NCBI GenBank assembly: GCA_040401595.1
Contig: JBBAOE010000006.1
Span: 1-64,000 of the forward strand
Length of the DNA stretch: 64,000 nt
Direction: 5' to 3'
Source: RFPW01 sp040401595
Lineage (GTDB): Bacteria; Pseudomonadota; Gammaproteobacteria; Burkholderiales; Burkholderiaceae_E
Shown here piece after piece: positions 46,380-55,144 of the stretch. Every line of letters starts with the position of its first letter. Position 1 is the stretch's first letter. The position numbers and the translations under genes are program-made. The notes under the pieces are model-generated. The model had not been told where the DNA came from. It ran no database searches and saw only the letters and a program-made list of their open reading frames with translations.

Positions 46380-47239
46380 ATCGAACGTCTGAGCCCATGG
46401 GCGTGCGCGCCCGGCGCGCGTCCTTGCTTGCCCTGATCGGGACGGTGATCTCGGCATGCGTGGCGCTCATGGCGCCCGCTGCACACGCCGAAGATCGCTT
46501 CATCGTGATGGCATCGACCACCTCGACCGAGCAATCGGGGCTCTTCAACCATCTCCTGCCGCTCTTTAAGCAGGCCAGCGGGATCGAGGTCCGGGTGGTC
46601 GCGGTCGGCACCGGCCAGGCCATCGATATGGCCCGACGCGGCGACGCCGACATCGCGTTTGTGCATGACATGGCGGCCGAAGAAAAATTCGTGGCGGAGG
46701 GTTTTGCCCTGAAGCGTCAGGATGTGATGTACAACGATTTTGTACTGATTGGCCCAGCCCGGGATCCGGCTGGTACGGCGGGGCGCGACGTGGTGGCGGC
46801 GCTGCGCAAACTGGCGGCGAACGGCGCGCCCTTCATTTCACGCGGCGACAAGAGCGGAACCCACGCGGCCGAGTTGCGGCTCTGGAAGCGCGCCGCCATC
46901 GATCCCGCAAGTTTCAAGGCGGGTAGCTATCGCGAGTGCGGCTGTGGCATGGGACCCGCGCTCAACATGGCCTCGGCCACCAACGCGTATGTTCTCGCTG
47001 ACAGGGGGACCTGGCTCGCGTTCCGCAACCGCGGGGACCTCAAGATCCTGGTCGAAGGCGACCAGAGTCTCTTCAACCAGTACGGCGTCCTGGTGGTGAA
47101 TCCGGCCCGGCATCCACATGTCAAACAGGCGCTGGCGCAGACATTTGCCGACTGGATCGTCTCGCCCGCCGGACAGGCCGCAATCGCGAGTTATCAGGTC
47201 GGGGGCGAGTCGCTTTTCTTCCCGAACGCCCGCAAGTAG
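46370..47239 (+). CDS. tupA: tungstate-binding periplasmic protein
   Basis: A 289-residue extracytoplasmic binding protein of the TupA family. A signal peptide ends near PAAHAED (about residue 41), and the mature start has the TupA motif ASTTSTEQSGL. FISRGDKSGTHAAE, CGMGPALNMASATNAYVLADRGTW and LFNQYGVLVVNP follow, as in tungstate rather than molybdate (ModA) proteins. The start is GTG with AAGGAG upstream. It gives the cluster its tungstate assignment. Confidence 0.9.
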   Translation: MELNRTSEPMGVRARRASLLALIGTVISACVALMAPAAHAEDRFIVMASTTSTEQSGLFNHLLPLFKQASGIEVRVVAVGTGQAIDMARRGDADIAFVHDMAAEEKFVAEGFALKRQDVMYNDFVLIGPARDPAGTAGRDVVAALRKLAANGAPFISRGDKSGTHAAELRLWKRAAIDPASFKAGSYRECGCGMGPALNMASATNAYVLADRGTWLAFRNRGDLKILVEGDQSLFNQYGVLVVNPARHPHVKQALAQTFADWIVSPAGQAAIASYQVGGESLFFPNARK

Positions 47240-47248
47240 GAGCCTGTC

Positions 47249-49879
47249 ATGACGATGGATGCGGACCCCCAGGAAACGCAGGAATGGCTCGAGGCGCTGC
47301 GCGCCGTCGTTGCGACGGCGGGGCCGCAGCGCGGGCTCTATCTCATTGAGCAACTCGAGGAGCAGGCGCAGACGCTGGGCATTGTCCCGCACATGCAGCC
47401 GTTTTCGGCCTACCGCAATTCGATCGGCCTGGATCGCCAAGGTACCTACCCCGGGGACTTACGCATCGAAGAGCGCCTCACCGCCATCATGCGTTGGAAT
47501 GCACTGGCCATGGTCGCGCGTGCCAACGAGGCCTACGGTGAGTTGGGCGGACACATTGCGAGCTATGCCTCTGCGGCGGAAATTTTTGAGATCGGCTTCA
47601 ACCATTTCTTTCGGGCCAGCCCCGATGGTCAGCGCAGCGACCTCGTCTACTTTCAACCCCATTCGGCGCCCGGCGTCTACTCCAGAGCGTTTCTGGAAGG
47701 GCGGCTGAGCGAGCAGCAACTGGCGAACTATCGTCAGGAGGTTGGGGGCGAGGGGCTGTGTTCCTATCCCCACCCCTGGCTGATGCCCGCGTTCTGGCAG
47801 TTTCCCACCGGATCCATGGGTCTGGGACCGCTGACTGCGGTTTATCAGGCGCGTTTTCTGCGCTACCTGCAGGCGCGGGGGCTGCTCGAAAAGCGCTCCT
47901 CTGCGGGCTCGGATGAGCGCCATGTCTGGGGTGTCTTTGGCGACGGCGAAATGGACGAGCCCGAGTCCATTGCCGGGCTGACACTTGCCGCGCGCGAAAA
48001 GCTCGACAACCTAACCTTCATCATCAACTGCAATCTGCAGCGTCTCGATGGCCCAGTGCGTGGCAATGGGCAGATCATCCAGGAACTGGAATCACTTTTT
48101 AACGGCGCCGGATGGAAGGTGATCAAGGTCTTATGGGGCAGCGAGTGGGACGCGCTCTTTGCCCGCGATACGCAGCATGTGCTGTTGCGTGCGCTTAGCC
48201 GAACCGTCGATGGTCAGTACCAGACGCTGGGTGCGAATGATGGTGCTTATAACATTGAGCATTTCTTTCGCCAGGATCCGGAAGTTCAGAAACTCGTCGC
48301 GCACATGAGCGAGGCCGAGATCGATGGGCTCAAGCGCGGTGGTCATGATTTTCGTAAGCTCTATGCGGCGTTTGCCGAGTCTCGATCGCACCCGGGTCGA
48401 CCGACCGTCATTCTGGCCAAAACCAAGAAGGGTTATGGTTTGGGGGGCGCCGGTGAAAGCCGGATGACCGCCCATCAGGCGAAGAAGCTCGACGTGACTG
48501 CGCTCCTCGCGTTTCGCGATCGATTCGCCTTGCCCCTGAGCGATGAGGATGTGGGCAGTCTGCGCTTCTACAAGCCTAGCGATGACAGTGCGGAGATCCG
48601 CTATTTGCATCGGCAGCGTGCGGCCTTGGGCGGATTCCTGCCTCTGCGCAATGCCGGCGCGCCGGTGATTCCGGTGCCCCCCTTGTCGGCCTGGGGTGAT
48701 TTTGCGATCAAGGCTGACGGTCGCGAAATGAGCACAACGATGGCGGCGGTGCGGATGTTGGGCAATCTGCTCAAAGATCCGACCTTGGGCCCGCGCATCG
48801 TGCCGATTGTGGCGGATGAGGCGCGCACGTTTGGCATGGCCAGTCTGTTTCGGCAGGTCGGGATCTACACGCCCGAAGGTCAGCAGTACGAGCCCGAAGA
48901 CCGTGACACGATGTTGTACTACCGGGAACTCGCTGACGGGCAGTTGCTGGAGGAAGGGATCAATGAAGCGGGTGCGCTGAGTTCCTGGATCGCAGCGGCC
49001 ACGAGTTACAGCGTGCATGGGTTGCCGATGCTGCCGGTTTACATCTACTACTCGATGTTCGGATTTCAGCGCGTGGGCGATCTGATTTGGGCCGCAGCCG
49101 ACCAGCGCTCGCGGGGTTTCCTCTTCGGTGCCACCGCTGGCCGCACCACGCTGGGCGGTGAAGGCCTTCAGCATCAGGATGGCTCGAGCCTTCTGGTTGC
49201 CAGCACGATCCCGAATTGCCGGGCCTGGGATCCGGCGCATGCGGGCGAGGTGGCGGTCATTCTGGAGCATGGCATGCAACGCATGCTGGTCGAACAGCAG
49301 GACGAGTTCCACTACGTCACGCTGATGAATGAAAACCATGCGATGCCCAGTCTGCCCGAGGACGTGCACGCGGATTTGTTGAAGGGCTTGTACCGGCTTG
49401 AAGTGGTCGAGCCGAGCGCACCGGATCCGGCGCGACGCATCCGGCTCCTGGGCTCGGGTGCGATCCTGCGTGAAGTGCGCGTGGCCGCTCGCCAGCTCGC
49501 GGATCTCCATGGCGTGACCTGCGAAGTCTTCAGTGTCACGAGCTACAGCGAGCTCGCCCGCGAGGCCCGCGACCTGCAGCAGCTGGACCTGAGCCAACCG
49601 CTCGATCAGCCGCGACCGAGCCATGTGGCGACGCTGCTGGGGGGCACCACCCCGATCGTGGCAGCGAGCGACTATGTGCGCGCCTGGCCGCAGTTGATCG
49701 CTGAATATCTCGATGCGCGTCTGGTCACGCTCGGCACCGACGGGTTTGGTCGCAGCGACACCCGCCAGCAGTTGCGCAAGTACTTCGCGGTCGATTCGGA
49801 TTCGATCCGACGCACGGCCTTGCATGCGCTCGAGCGCAGCCTGCGCAGTCCTTCTTCCCGTTTACCGGAGCTTCATTGA
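47249..49879 (+). CDS. pyruvate dehydrogenase E1 component (homodimeric type), aceE-like
   Basis: An 876-residue thiamine diphosphate enzyme. The ThDP motif is FGDGEMDEPESIAGLTLAA...NLTFIINCN, and the N-terminal block SAYRNSIGL and the DDSAEIRYLHRQRAALGG block are AceE-like. In a usual operon aceE is followed by aceF and lpd; neither is present here. Length is slightly below the usual ~890. It follows tupA by 9 bases with AGGAG at the start and is coupled to the amidase (TGATG). It may be a paralogue acting on another 2-oxo acid (inference). Confidence 0.9.
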   Translation: MTMDADPQETQEWLEALRAVVATAGPQRGLYLIEQLEEQAQTLGIVPHMQPFSAYRNSIGLDRQGTYPGDLRIEERLTAIMRWNALAMVARANEAYGELGGHIASYASAAEIFEIGFNHFFRASPDGQRSDLVYFQPHSAPGVYSRAFLEGRLSEQQLANYRQEVGGEGLCSYPHPWLMPAFWQFPTGSMGLGPLTAVYQARFLRYLQARGLLEKRSSAGSDERHVWGVFGDGEMDEPESIAGLTLAAREKLDNLTFIINCNLQRLDGPVRGNGQIIQELESLFNGAGWKVIKVLWGSEWDALFARDTQHVLLRALSRTVDGQYQTLGANDGAYNIEHFFRQDPEVQKLVAHMSEAEIDGLKRGGHDFRKLYAAFAESRSHPGRPTVILAKTKKGYGLGGAGESRMTAHQAKKLDVTALLAFRDRFALPLSDEDVGSLRFYKPSDDSAEIRYLHRQRAALGGFLPLRNAGAPVIPVPPLSAWGDFAIKADGREMSTTMAAVRMLGNLLKDPTLGPRIVPIVADEARTFGMASLFRQVGIYTPEGQQYEPEDRDTMLYYRELADGQLLEEGINEAGALSSWIAAATSYSVHGLPMLPVYIYYSMFGFQRVGDLIWAAADQRSRGFLFGATAGRTTLGGEGLQHQDGSSLLVASTIPNCRAWDPAHAGEVAVILEHGMQRMLVEQQDEFHYVTLMNENHAMPSLPEDVHADLLKGLYRLEVVEPSAPDPARRIRLLGSGAILREVRVAARQLADLHGVTCEVFSVTSYSELAREARDLQQLDLSQPLDQPRPSHVATLLGGTTPIVAASDYVRAWPQLIAEYLDARLVTLGTDGFGRSDTRQQLRKYFAVDSDSIRRTALHALERSLRSPSSRLPELH

Positions 49880-51252
49880 TGACCGCCCCCACCCGCTTGA
49901 CCCCCTCACCCGTACCCGAGGCCGGGGCGACGCCGATCTGGCTGCGCTACACGGCACTCGATGCGCTTGCGGCAATCCAGCGCGGCGAACTCACAGCGCC
50001 AGAGGCAATGCGCCAGACGCTGGCTGCGATCGACGCTCTCGATGGGCAGATTCTGGCCTTCACCAGCCTGCGCGATGCGCCCTCGGCGCTCGCAGCGGCG
50101 CTTGCGGCGGGTCACCACAGCGGTGCGTCCCTCGGTGGGTTGCCGATCGGTCTGAAGGACATCATCGATACGCAGGATCTGCCAACCGCCTATGGTTCTG
50201 CCTTGCATGCGCTCGTGCCCGCGCGGGTCAATGCCGCGCTCGTCGGCGTGATTGATCGGGCTGGCGGCGTGGTCGTGGGCAAAATGGCGACCACGGAGTT
50301 TGCCTTTCTTCACCCGGCTGCGACCCGTAACCCAGCCGCCTGGGATCGCACCCCGGGGGGATCCTCGGCGGGCTCGGCCGCTGCCGTCGCTGCCGGTTTG
50401 CTGCCCTGGGCCGTGGGTTCCCAGACGGGGGGGTCGACGATTCGTCCGGCCTCGTACTGTGGCGTGGTTGGCTATAAGCCAACGTTCGGGCTCTTGCCAG
50501 TCGCCGGATTCAAACCGTTTTCCTGGACACTCGATACGGCCGGTCTCTTTGCCCGCACGGTCGCCGATGTGGCCTGGCTCGGGCAGGCGCTGAGCGGCCT
50601 TGCGCTCAGCACGGCCGTCCCCGAAGCGCCACTTGCCGCCGCGCACGTGCCGGGTCGAAGCAACTGGGTCGTTGGCGTGCCAGAGTCCTACCCTTGGGCA
50701 GACAGTACCCCGAGCGCGGTATTGGCAATGCAAACCGCGTGTCGCGCCTGGCAGCGCGCGGGGGCAACCATCAAGGCGCTTTCTTTGCCGCCTATGGTGG
50801 CCGAACTCTTCGATGCGCATGGGGTCATCCAGGGCTGGGAGGCTGCGCGGGCGCTGCGTTCGGAAATCGAACGTACGCCGCAGTTCCTGTCGCCGGTCCT
50901 GCGGGATTACCTGCAGGAGGCGGGTACGATTAGCGATCAGGCCTATGGGGCGGCGCGGGCGCAGACCCACCGGTGCCGACTGGAGATGAACGATTGGCTC
51001 CACGCACACTGCGATGTTCTCCTGACACCCAGTGCACCGGATGAGGCGCCACTCGGACTCGAGAGCACCGGACCTTCCCACTTCAACCGGGTTTGGACCC
51101 TGCTGGGCAGCCCTTGTGTCAGCGTTCCGGGTGCCGTGGGGGTGTCGGGGGCGCCGATGGGTGTGCAGGTGATCGGGTGTCCGGGTGCGGATCGGGCGGT
51201 GCTAGAGGCGGCGCTGGCGCTCGAGGCTGCCCTGGGAATCAGCGGGACTTGA
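49879..51252 (+). CDS. amidase (amidase signature family)
   Basis: A 457-residue amidase with the Ser-cisSer-Lys triad. Lys is in GLPIGLKDI, the Ser-rich block is [16 protein letters not shown] and the nucleophile loop is GSQTGGSTIRPASYCG. The substrate is unknown. The ATG shares one base with the aceE stop. Its last 51 bases overlap the end of the convergent LysR gene. Confidence 0.88.
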   Translation: MTAPTRLTPSPVPEAGATPIWLRYTALDALAAIQRGELTAPEAMRQTLAAIDALDGQILAFTSLRDAPSALAAALAAGHHSGASLGGLPIGLKDIIDTQDLPTAYGSALHALVPARVNAALVGVIDRAGGVVVGKMATTEFAFLHPAATRNPAAWDRTPGGSSAGSAAAVAAGLLPWAVGSQTGGSTIRPASYCGVVGYKPTFGLLPVAGFKPFSWTLDTAGLFARTVADVAWLGQALSGLALSTAVPEAPLAAAHVPGRSNWVVGVPESYPWADSTPSAVLAMQTACRAWQRAGATIKALSLPPMVAELFDAHGVIQGWEAARALRSEIERTPQFLSPVLRDYLQEAGTISDQAYGAARAQTHRCRLEMNDWLHAHCDVLLTPSAPDEAPLGLESTGPSHFNRVWTLLGSPCVSVPGAVGVSGAPMGVQVIGCPGADRAVLEAALALEAALGISGT

Positions 51253-52146
51253 GGGTGACGAATCGGGGTCTTGCAGGTGTTGATGCAGAAATGCCAGAAC
51301 CCCCTGGACGGCTGGTGACAAGGTTTTATCGCGGCGGGTGTAGGCGCAAATCTGTCGTTCGATAACGGGATCCTGGAGCTTGACTTGAACCAGACCGAAC
51401 CCCTGCATCAGTCGAACCGCCTTTGCCCCGAGGGCGGTAATGCCCAGGCCTGCGCTGACCATGCCCAGCGCCGTGATGATCTCGGAGACCTCGTAGGCTG
51501 TTTGAAGCGTGAGGCTTTTGGACACTGCATGCAGTTCCGCTTGCAGGGTTCCTGACTTCAGCAGGACGAAGGGATACTGGGTCGCATCTTTCCAGGTGGG
51601 GCGATCCAGCGCCGCAAGGGGGTGATTCGGGGGGCAGAGCGCGACGATGTGGTCGCGAAAGACCGTTTGCTGTGTCAGGCCGATGTGCGTTGGACGCTGA
51701 GATGCCAGGCCGAAGTCGGCCTCGCCACTGGCGATGCGATCCAGCACCTGGTCGTTGGCGCTATCGAGTAAGTGGATATCGATTTCAGGAAAGCGCCGGC
51801 GATAGGCTGCGATCAGATTGGGCATCAGGCGAGCGCTGTGGGCCATGGTGCAGGCGATGCGGACTCGTCCGCGCGTCTGGTTGCGCAGTTGGCGAACACT
51901 CGTCATCCCGTCCTCCAGTGCTCCCAGAACATCGTTGACTTTCGGTAACAAATGGGTGCCTGCCTCCGCGAGCTTCGTGCGCCCCTGGCCACGCTCAATC
52001 AGGCGTTGCCCCAGCGTGTCTTCGAGTTGCTTGATCAGCAGACTGAGCGCTGAGGGCGTGAGCTGCAAACGATCGGCAGCGGCCGTGAAAGATCCGAGTT
52101 CGGCAATCGCGGCGAACGCCCGCAATTGCTTGAGGGTCAGGTTCAC
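51202..52146 (-). CDS. LysR-family transcriptional regulator (second of a tandem pair)
   Basis: A 314-residue LysR regulator. The winged helix is LKQLRAFAAIAELGSFTAAADRLQLTPSALSLLIKQLE. The effector domain follows to about 295, ending in a Ser-rich tail. The GTG start at 52146 overlaps the stop of the upstream LysR gene (GTGA), so it is translated from the same mRNA. Similarity to its neighbour (QLRAF, AELGSF, AA.RL, SALS) suggests a tandem duplication. Confidence 0.9.
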   Translation of the reverse strand: MNLTLKQLRAFAAIAELGSFTAAADRLQLTPSALSLLIKQLEDTLGQRLIERGQGRTKLAEAGTHLLPKVNDVLGALEDGMTSVRQLRNQTRGRVRIACTMAHSARLMPNLIAAYRRRFPEIDIHLLDSANDQVLDRIASGEADFGLASQRPTHIGLTQQTVFRDHIVALCPPNHPLAALDRPTWKDATQYPFVLLKSGTLQAELHAVSKSLTLQTAYEVSEIITALGMVSAGLGITALGAKAVRLMQGFGLVQVKLQDPVIERQICAYTRRDKTLSPAVQGVLAFLHQHLQDPDSSPSSPADSQGSLERQRRL

Positions 52147-53057
52147 GGTCTGGACCGAAGGATGAGGTTGTCGGGCAAATTCGAGCGGATGAAGTCGAGC
52201 AACCCGCTGGCGGTTGGTGAAAGACTGCGGCGGCTGGGGCTGAAGATCGAGACCTGTCGAAAGATGACGGGATCGTGGAGCTCGACGCGGACTAAGCCAA
52301 ATCCGACGAGAAAGGGGTCTGCTTGCGCCACCAGCATCATGATCCCAAAGCCAGCGCGGACCAGACCCATTGCGGTGCTGAATTCGCTGACCTCGTAGTC
52401 GGGCTGTAAGGTCAGGTCGGGTGAGAAAGCATGCAAATCGGCCTGCAGATGCATCATTCCGTTCGGCCGGGTAGCGACAAACGGGTACTTCAGGGCATCG
52501 GCCCAGGTCGGTCGCTCGAGTCGCGTCAGCGGATGGTCCTGTGGGCAAACGATATCGAGTCGATCCTCAAAGAGTGGCTCCTGGACCAGTTGCACAGACG
52601 TTGTCCGCTGCGGTGCCACCGCAAAGTCGGCCTCTCCATCGATCACGCGAGCCTGAGCCCTTTCATTGGTTCCATCGAGGAGCTGCACCGTGACGCCTGG
52701 AAATTGTCTGCCGTATTGTGCGAGCAGCTGCGGCAGAAAATTTGCGCTGTAGGTCAAGGTGCTGGCCAGATTGACCCGCTGCGGGCGACTGCCCTGGAAG
52801 GCATGCGAGGTCGTGCGGACTGTATCGAGCGCTTCCAGTACCCGGGACGCGTGCGGCAGAAAATCCGCTCCGACAATCGAGAGAGTGGCGCGCCGGGTGC
52901 TGCGATCGATCAGCGTCACCTGGAGTTCTTTCTCCAATTGTTTGATCATTACGCTCAGGGCCGACTGGGTGGCGCTCAGTCGCTGGGCAGCGGCACTGAA
53001 AGATCCCAGCTCGGCGACTGCACAAAAGGCGCGGAGCTGCTTGAAGGAAAGCGCCAT
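52143..53057 (-). CDS. LysR-family transcriptional regulator (first of a tandem pair)
   Basis: A 304-residue LysR regulator with the winged helix FKQLRAFCAVAELGSFSAAAQRLS and a full effector domain (NLASTLTYSANFLPQLL, VAPQRTTSV, YEVSEFSTAMGLVRAG). It is divergent from an adenylate-forming gene, and an LTTR-like inverted repeat lies between them. LysR proteins usually bind such sites and control the divergent gene and themselves. Confidence 0.92.
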   Translation of the reverse strand: MALSFKQLRAFCAVAELGSFSAAAQRLSATQSALSVMIKQLEKELQVTLIDRSTRRATLSIVGADFLPHASRVLEALDTVRTTSHAFQGSRPQRVNLASTLTYSANFLPQLLAQYGRQFPGVTVQLLDGTNERAQARVIDGEADFAVAPQRTTSVQLVQEPLFEDRLDIVCPQDHPLTRLERPTWADALKYPFVATRPNGMMHLQADLHAFSPDLTLQPDYEVSEFSTAMGLVRAGFGIMMLVAQADPFLVGFGLVRVELHDPVIFRQVSIFSPSRRSLSPTASGLLDFIRSNLPDNLILRSRP

Positions 53058-53063
53058 TGAGTT

Positions 53064-53082
53064 TTTATGATGAATTCATAAA
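53064..53082. promoter_or_regulatory. LTTR-like inverted repeat in divergent promoter
   Basis: TTTATGA and TCATAAA form perfect 7-base arms around TGAAT, inside an AT-rich stretch (53061-53125) that stands out in this GC-rich window. The spacing matches the T-N11-A form of LysR binding sites. It starts 7 bases before the LysR start and 47 bases before the divergent ATG, fitting autorepression by the LysR protein. Confidence 0.6.
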
Positions 53083-53128
53083 ATAGTTTCATTTTAATTA
53101 TAAGGCTAAATTCGATAACGTTGTTGGG

Positions 53129-54460
53129 ATGGAACCTTTTCTTCCCGTCCACGCTTTTCGCATCGGGTTTGCGGCGCTGCCGATGGGGGCAACACCTGCA
53201 CCGCCCCAAGGGGTGCGTGGCGAAGTTGACGACTCAGAGCCGGACCTTTGGTCGTGTTTCGATGGCTGTCCTGATCGATTCAATATCGCCCACGAGTGCC
53301 TCGACCGTCACTATGGGCGGGGCGTGGCGATCTGCCTGCAGCATCCTGATGGCCGCAGCGAGAGCCTGCGTTTTGATGAATTGGCCGATGACAGCGCCCG
53401 CTTTGCCCACTGGTTGATCGGGCAGGGCCTGGTTCAGGGGGATCAGGTTGCCATCCTGGCGAGTCCGTCGAGAGCGTTTTATGTGGCCCTCTTTGGGGCG
53501 CTGAGGGCTGGCTTGACCGTGTGGCCGGTCTCCCCCGGAATCGGGTCCGAGCCTTTGAAGGCTTTGTGGGCGGCTACACCACCGCACCTTGTGCTGACCG
53601 AAGCGCGTGCCGAGGACGTTGCCATTGATGTCAACCCGACGACCGAGCCGTCTTCAGGATTGCGTGTGCGAGCGCTCGATGGGTCATTTTGGCGTGAGCT
53701 GCAGGCCCAACCCCGCGTGTTTGACATGGGGACATCGGCGAATTCGGTGGCATTCCGATCCCTATCCCCAAAGCCTGGGAGTCCCCTGTCGGATCTCAGG
53801 CTCGAGTCGCACGGGGCAATCGTGGGCCAAATAGCAGCCGGTATTTATGGCCTCGGCCTGGAACCCGGGGACCGTTTTTTCAGCGTGCTTGCGAGCACCC
53901 ACCCGCGCGATCTACTGTTGCACACCCTGGTGCCGCTGGCCATGGGGGTTCGGGTTTGTCACTCCAGCGCAGTGCCTGACGCCCAAAGCCTCCTGGCCGC
54001 GCTAGAGGCGCTCCAGATCAATAACCTTTTCGCCAGTCCCGAGGTGTTTCGCAGCCTTCGGGCCAGTGGGCAAACGCATCGCTATGAGTTGGGTCTGCGA
54101 AAGCTGAGCTTTAGCGGCCCGGGGATGGATCTGGTGACCGCTGCCTGGATCGAACAGGTGTTCGGCGTGGCCCCGGCGTGCCTCTACGGTTCGCTCGACC
54201 ATGGCATTGTCTTGGTTCAGTTTCCAGGATTTGAGGGCCATGAAATTCGCCCGATGGCGCTGGGCAAACCCTTGCCCGGGCGAGGCGTCGCGATTCTGAA
54301 CCGGCGACTCAGCGGATTCACCCCGTTTGAGAGCGGTGAAATCGCTGTGTGGGTCGGTGGTGCCTGGGTTGCGCTCGGGGACCGCGGCTGGTGCGATGGC
54401 GATGGGTATTTCTATCGCGAGGCGCCGTCGGCCGATCGCTTGGTTCTACCCCCCCCCTAG
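53129..54460 (+). CDS. degenerate acyl-CoA synthetase / AMP-binding protein
   Basis: A 443-residue protein with the fold of the large domain of adenylate-forming enzymes (VAICLQHPDGRSESLRFDELAD, VAILASPSRAFYVALFGALRAG, LGKPLPGRGVAIL, ALGDRGWCDGDGYFYREA). The expected Ser/Thr/Gly-rich phosphate loop is replaced by SPKPGSPLSDLRLES, and the C-terminal domain with the catalytic Lys is absent: the frame ends soon after FYREAPSADR. Full-length members reach about 540-560 residues. It is likely inactive or has another role. A run of nine C precedes the stop, but no frame shift gives the missing domain. Confidence 0.78.
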   Translation: MEPFLPVHAFRIGFAALPMGATPAPPQGVRGEVDDSEPDLWSCFDGCPDRFNIAHECLDRHYGRGVAICLQHPDGRSESLRFDELADDSARFAHWLIGQGLVQGDQVAILASPSRAFYVALFGALRAGLTVWPVSPGIGSEPLKALWAATPPHLVLTEARAEDVAIDVNPTTEPSSGLRVRALDGSFWRELQAQPRVFDMGTSANSVAFRSLSPKPGSPLSDLRLESHGAIVGQIAAGIYGLGLEPGDRFFSVLASTHPRDLLLHTLVPLAMGVRVCHSSAVPDAQSLLAALEALQINNLFASPEVFRSLRASGQTHRYELGLRKLSFSGPGMDLVTAAWIEQVFGVAPACLYGSLDHGIVLVQFPGFEGHEIRPMALGKPLPGRGVAILNRRLSGFTPFESGEIAVWVGGAWVALGDRGWCDGDGYFYREAPSADRLVLPPP

Positions 54461-54481
54461 GAAGGCGGGCCTTGGGCCTTG

Positions 54482-55144
54482 CTAGCGGGGCTTGAGACGG
54501 TCCCTGGCCCGACGTTGCAGGTAGGTATTCCAGACTCGGAAGACGAGGCCAGTGCCAATCACCGCGGCATAGAGAATCGGTCGTTCGAAGTCGTTCTTTC
54601 CCGCTTTGTGCCAGGTGAAATGCAGCAGCACGAGGATCGCCACCAAGTAGATCAGCCGGTGAATGCGTCGCCAGCGCAGCCCGCCTAGCCAACGAACGAC
54701 GCGTTTGGGCGAGGTCGCTGCGAGGACGCTCAGGCCAAGGAGGGACGCCATACCGAGGGCGATGAAGGGGCGTTTGATGACGTCGGCTAGGATGGTCGAA
54801 AGCTCAAAGCCCTGATCCCATCCGGCATAGGCGCCGAAGTGCAGCAGGGCATAACAGAATGCGGTCAGACCAAATGTGCGCCGAAGCGGTGCGAGTTGGG
54901 CCAGCGCGGGCTGCTTCAGGAACCCGGCGAGGGACCGCAGTGGGGTGATCGAGAGGCTGGCGCTCAACCAGATCAGTGCCCAGGTGCCGGTTTCGCGGAT
55001 CAGCTTTTCGATCGGATTGGCACCCAGATGATCGCTCAGCGCGAGCAGCATCAGCCAGACGAGAGGGGCGGCTGTCGAGAGGCGCGCCAGCGTGAGGCAG
55101 CGGGCCAGCGTGGCTGGTGTCAATGCGCGCGAAGCAGGGTTCAT
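54482..55144 (-). CDS. msrQ: protein-methionine-sulfoxide reductase heme-binding subunit
   Basis: A 220-residue inner-membrane protein with six predicted membrane segments, the electron donor of the periplasmic MsrP reductase. Heme-ligand candidates are in FCYALLHFGAYAGW, LRWRRIHRLIYLVAI and LVLLHFTWHKAG. In most genomes msrP is adjacent; it is not in this window. It overlaps the EamA gene by 4 bases. Confidence 0.9.
   Translation of the reverse strand: MNPASRALTPATLARCLTLARLSTAAPLVWLMLLALSDHLGANPIEKLIRETGTWALIWLSASLSITPLRSLAGFLKQPALAQLAPLRRTFGLTAFCYALLHFGAYAGWDQGFELSTILADVIKRPFIALGMASLLGLSVLAATSPKRVVRWLGGLRWRRIHRLIYLVAILVLLHFTWHKAGKNDFERPILYAAVIGTGLVFRVWNTYLQRRARDRLKPR

Noticed and set aside
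48131..49825. Minus-strand 564-residue frame
   Set aside because: Antisense to the aceE-like gene, a common effect of high-GC third positions.
54450..54458. Nine-C run as a frameshift that truncated the adenylation protein
   Set aside because: Neither alternative frame gives the missing C-terminal domain before a stop, and msrQ begins right after.
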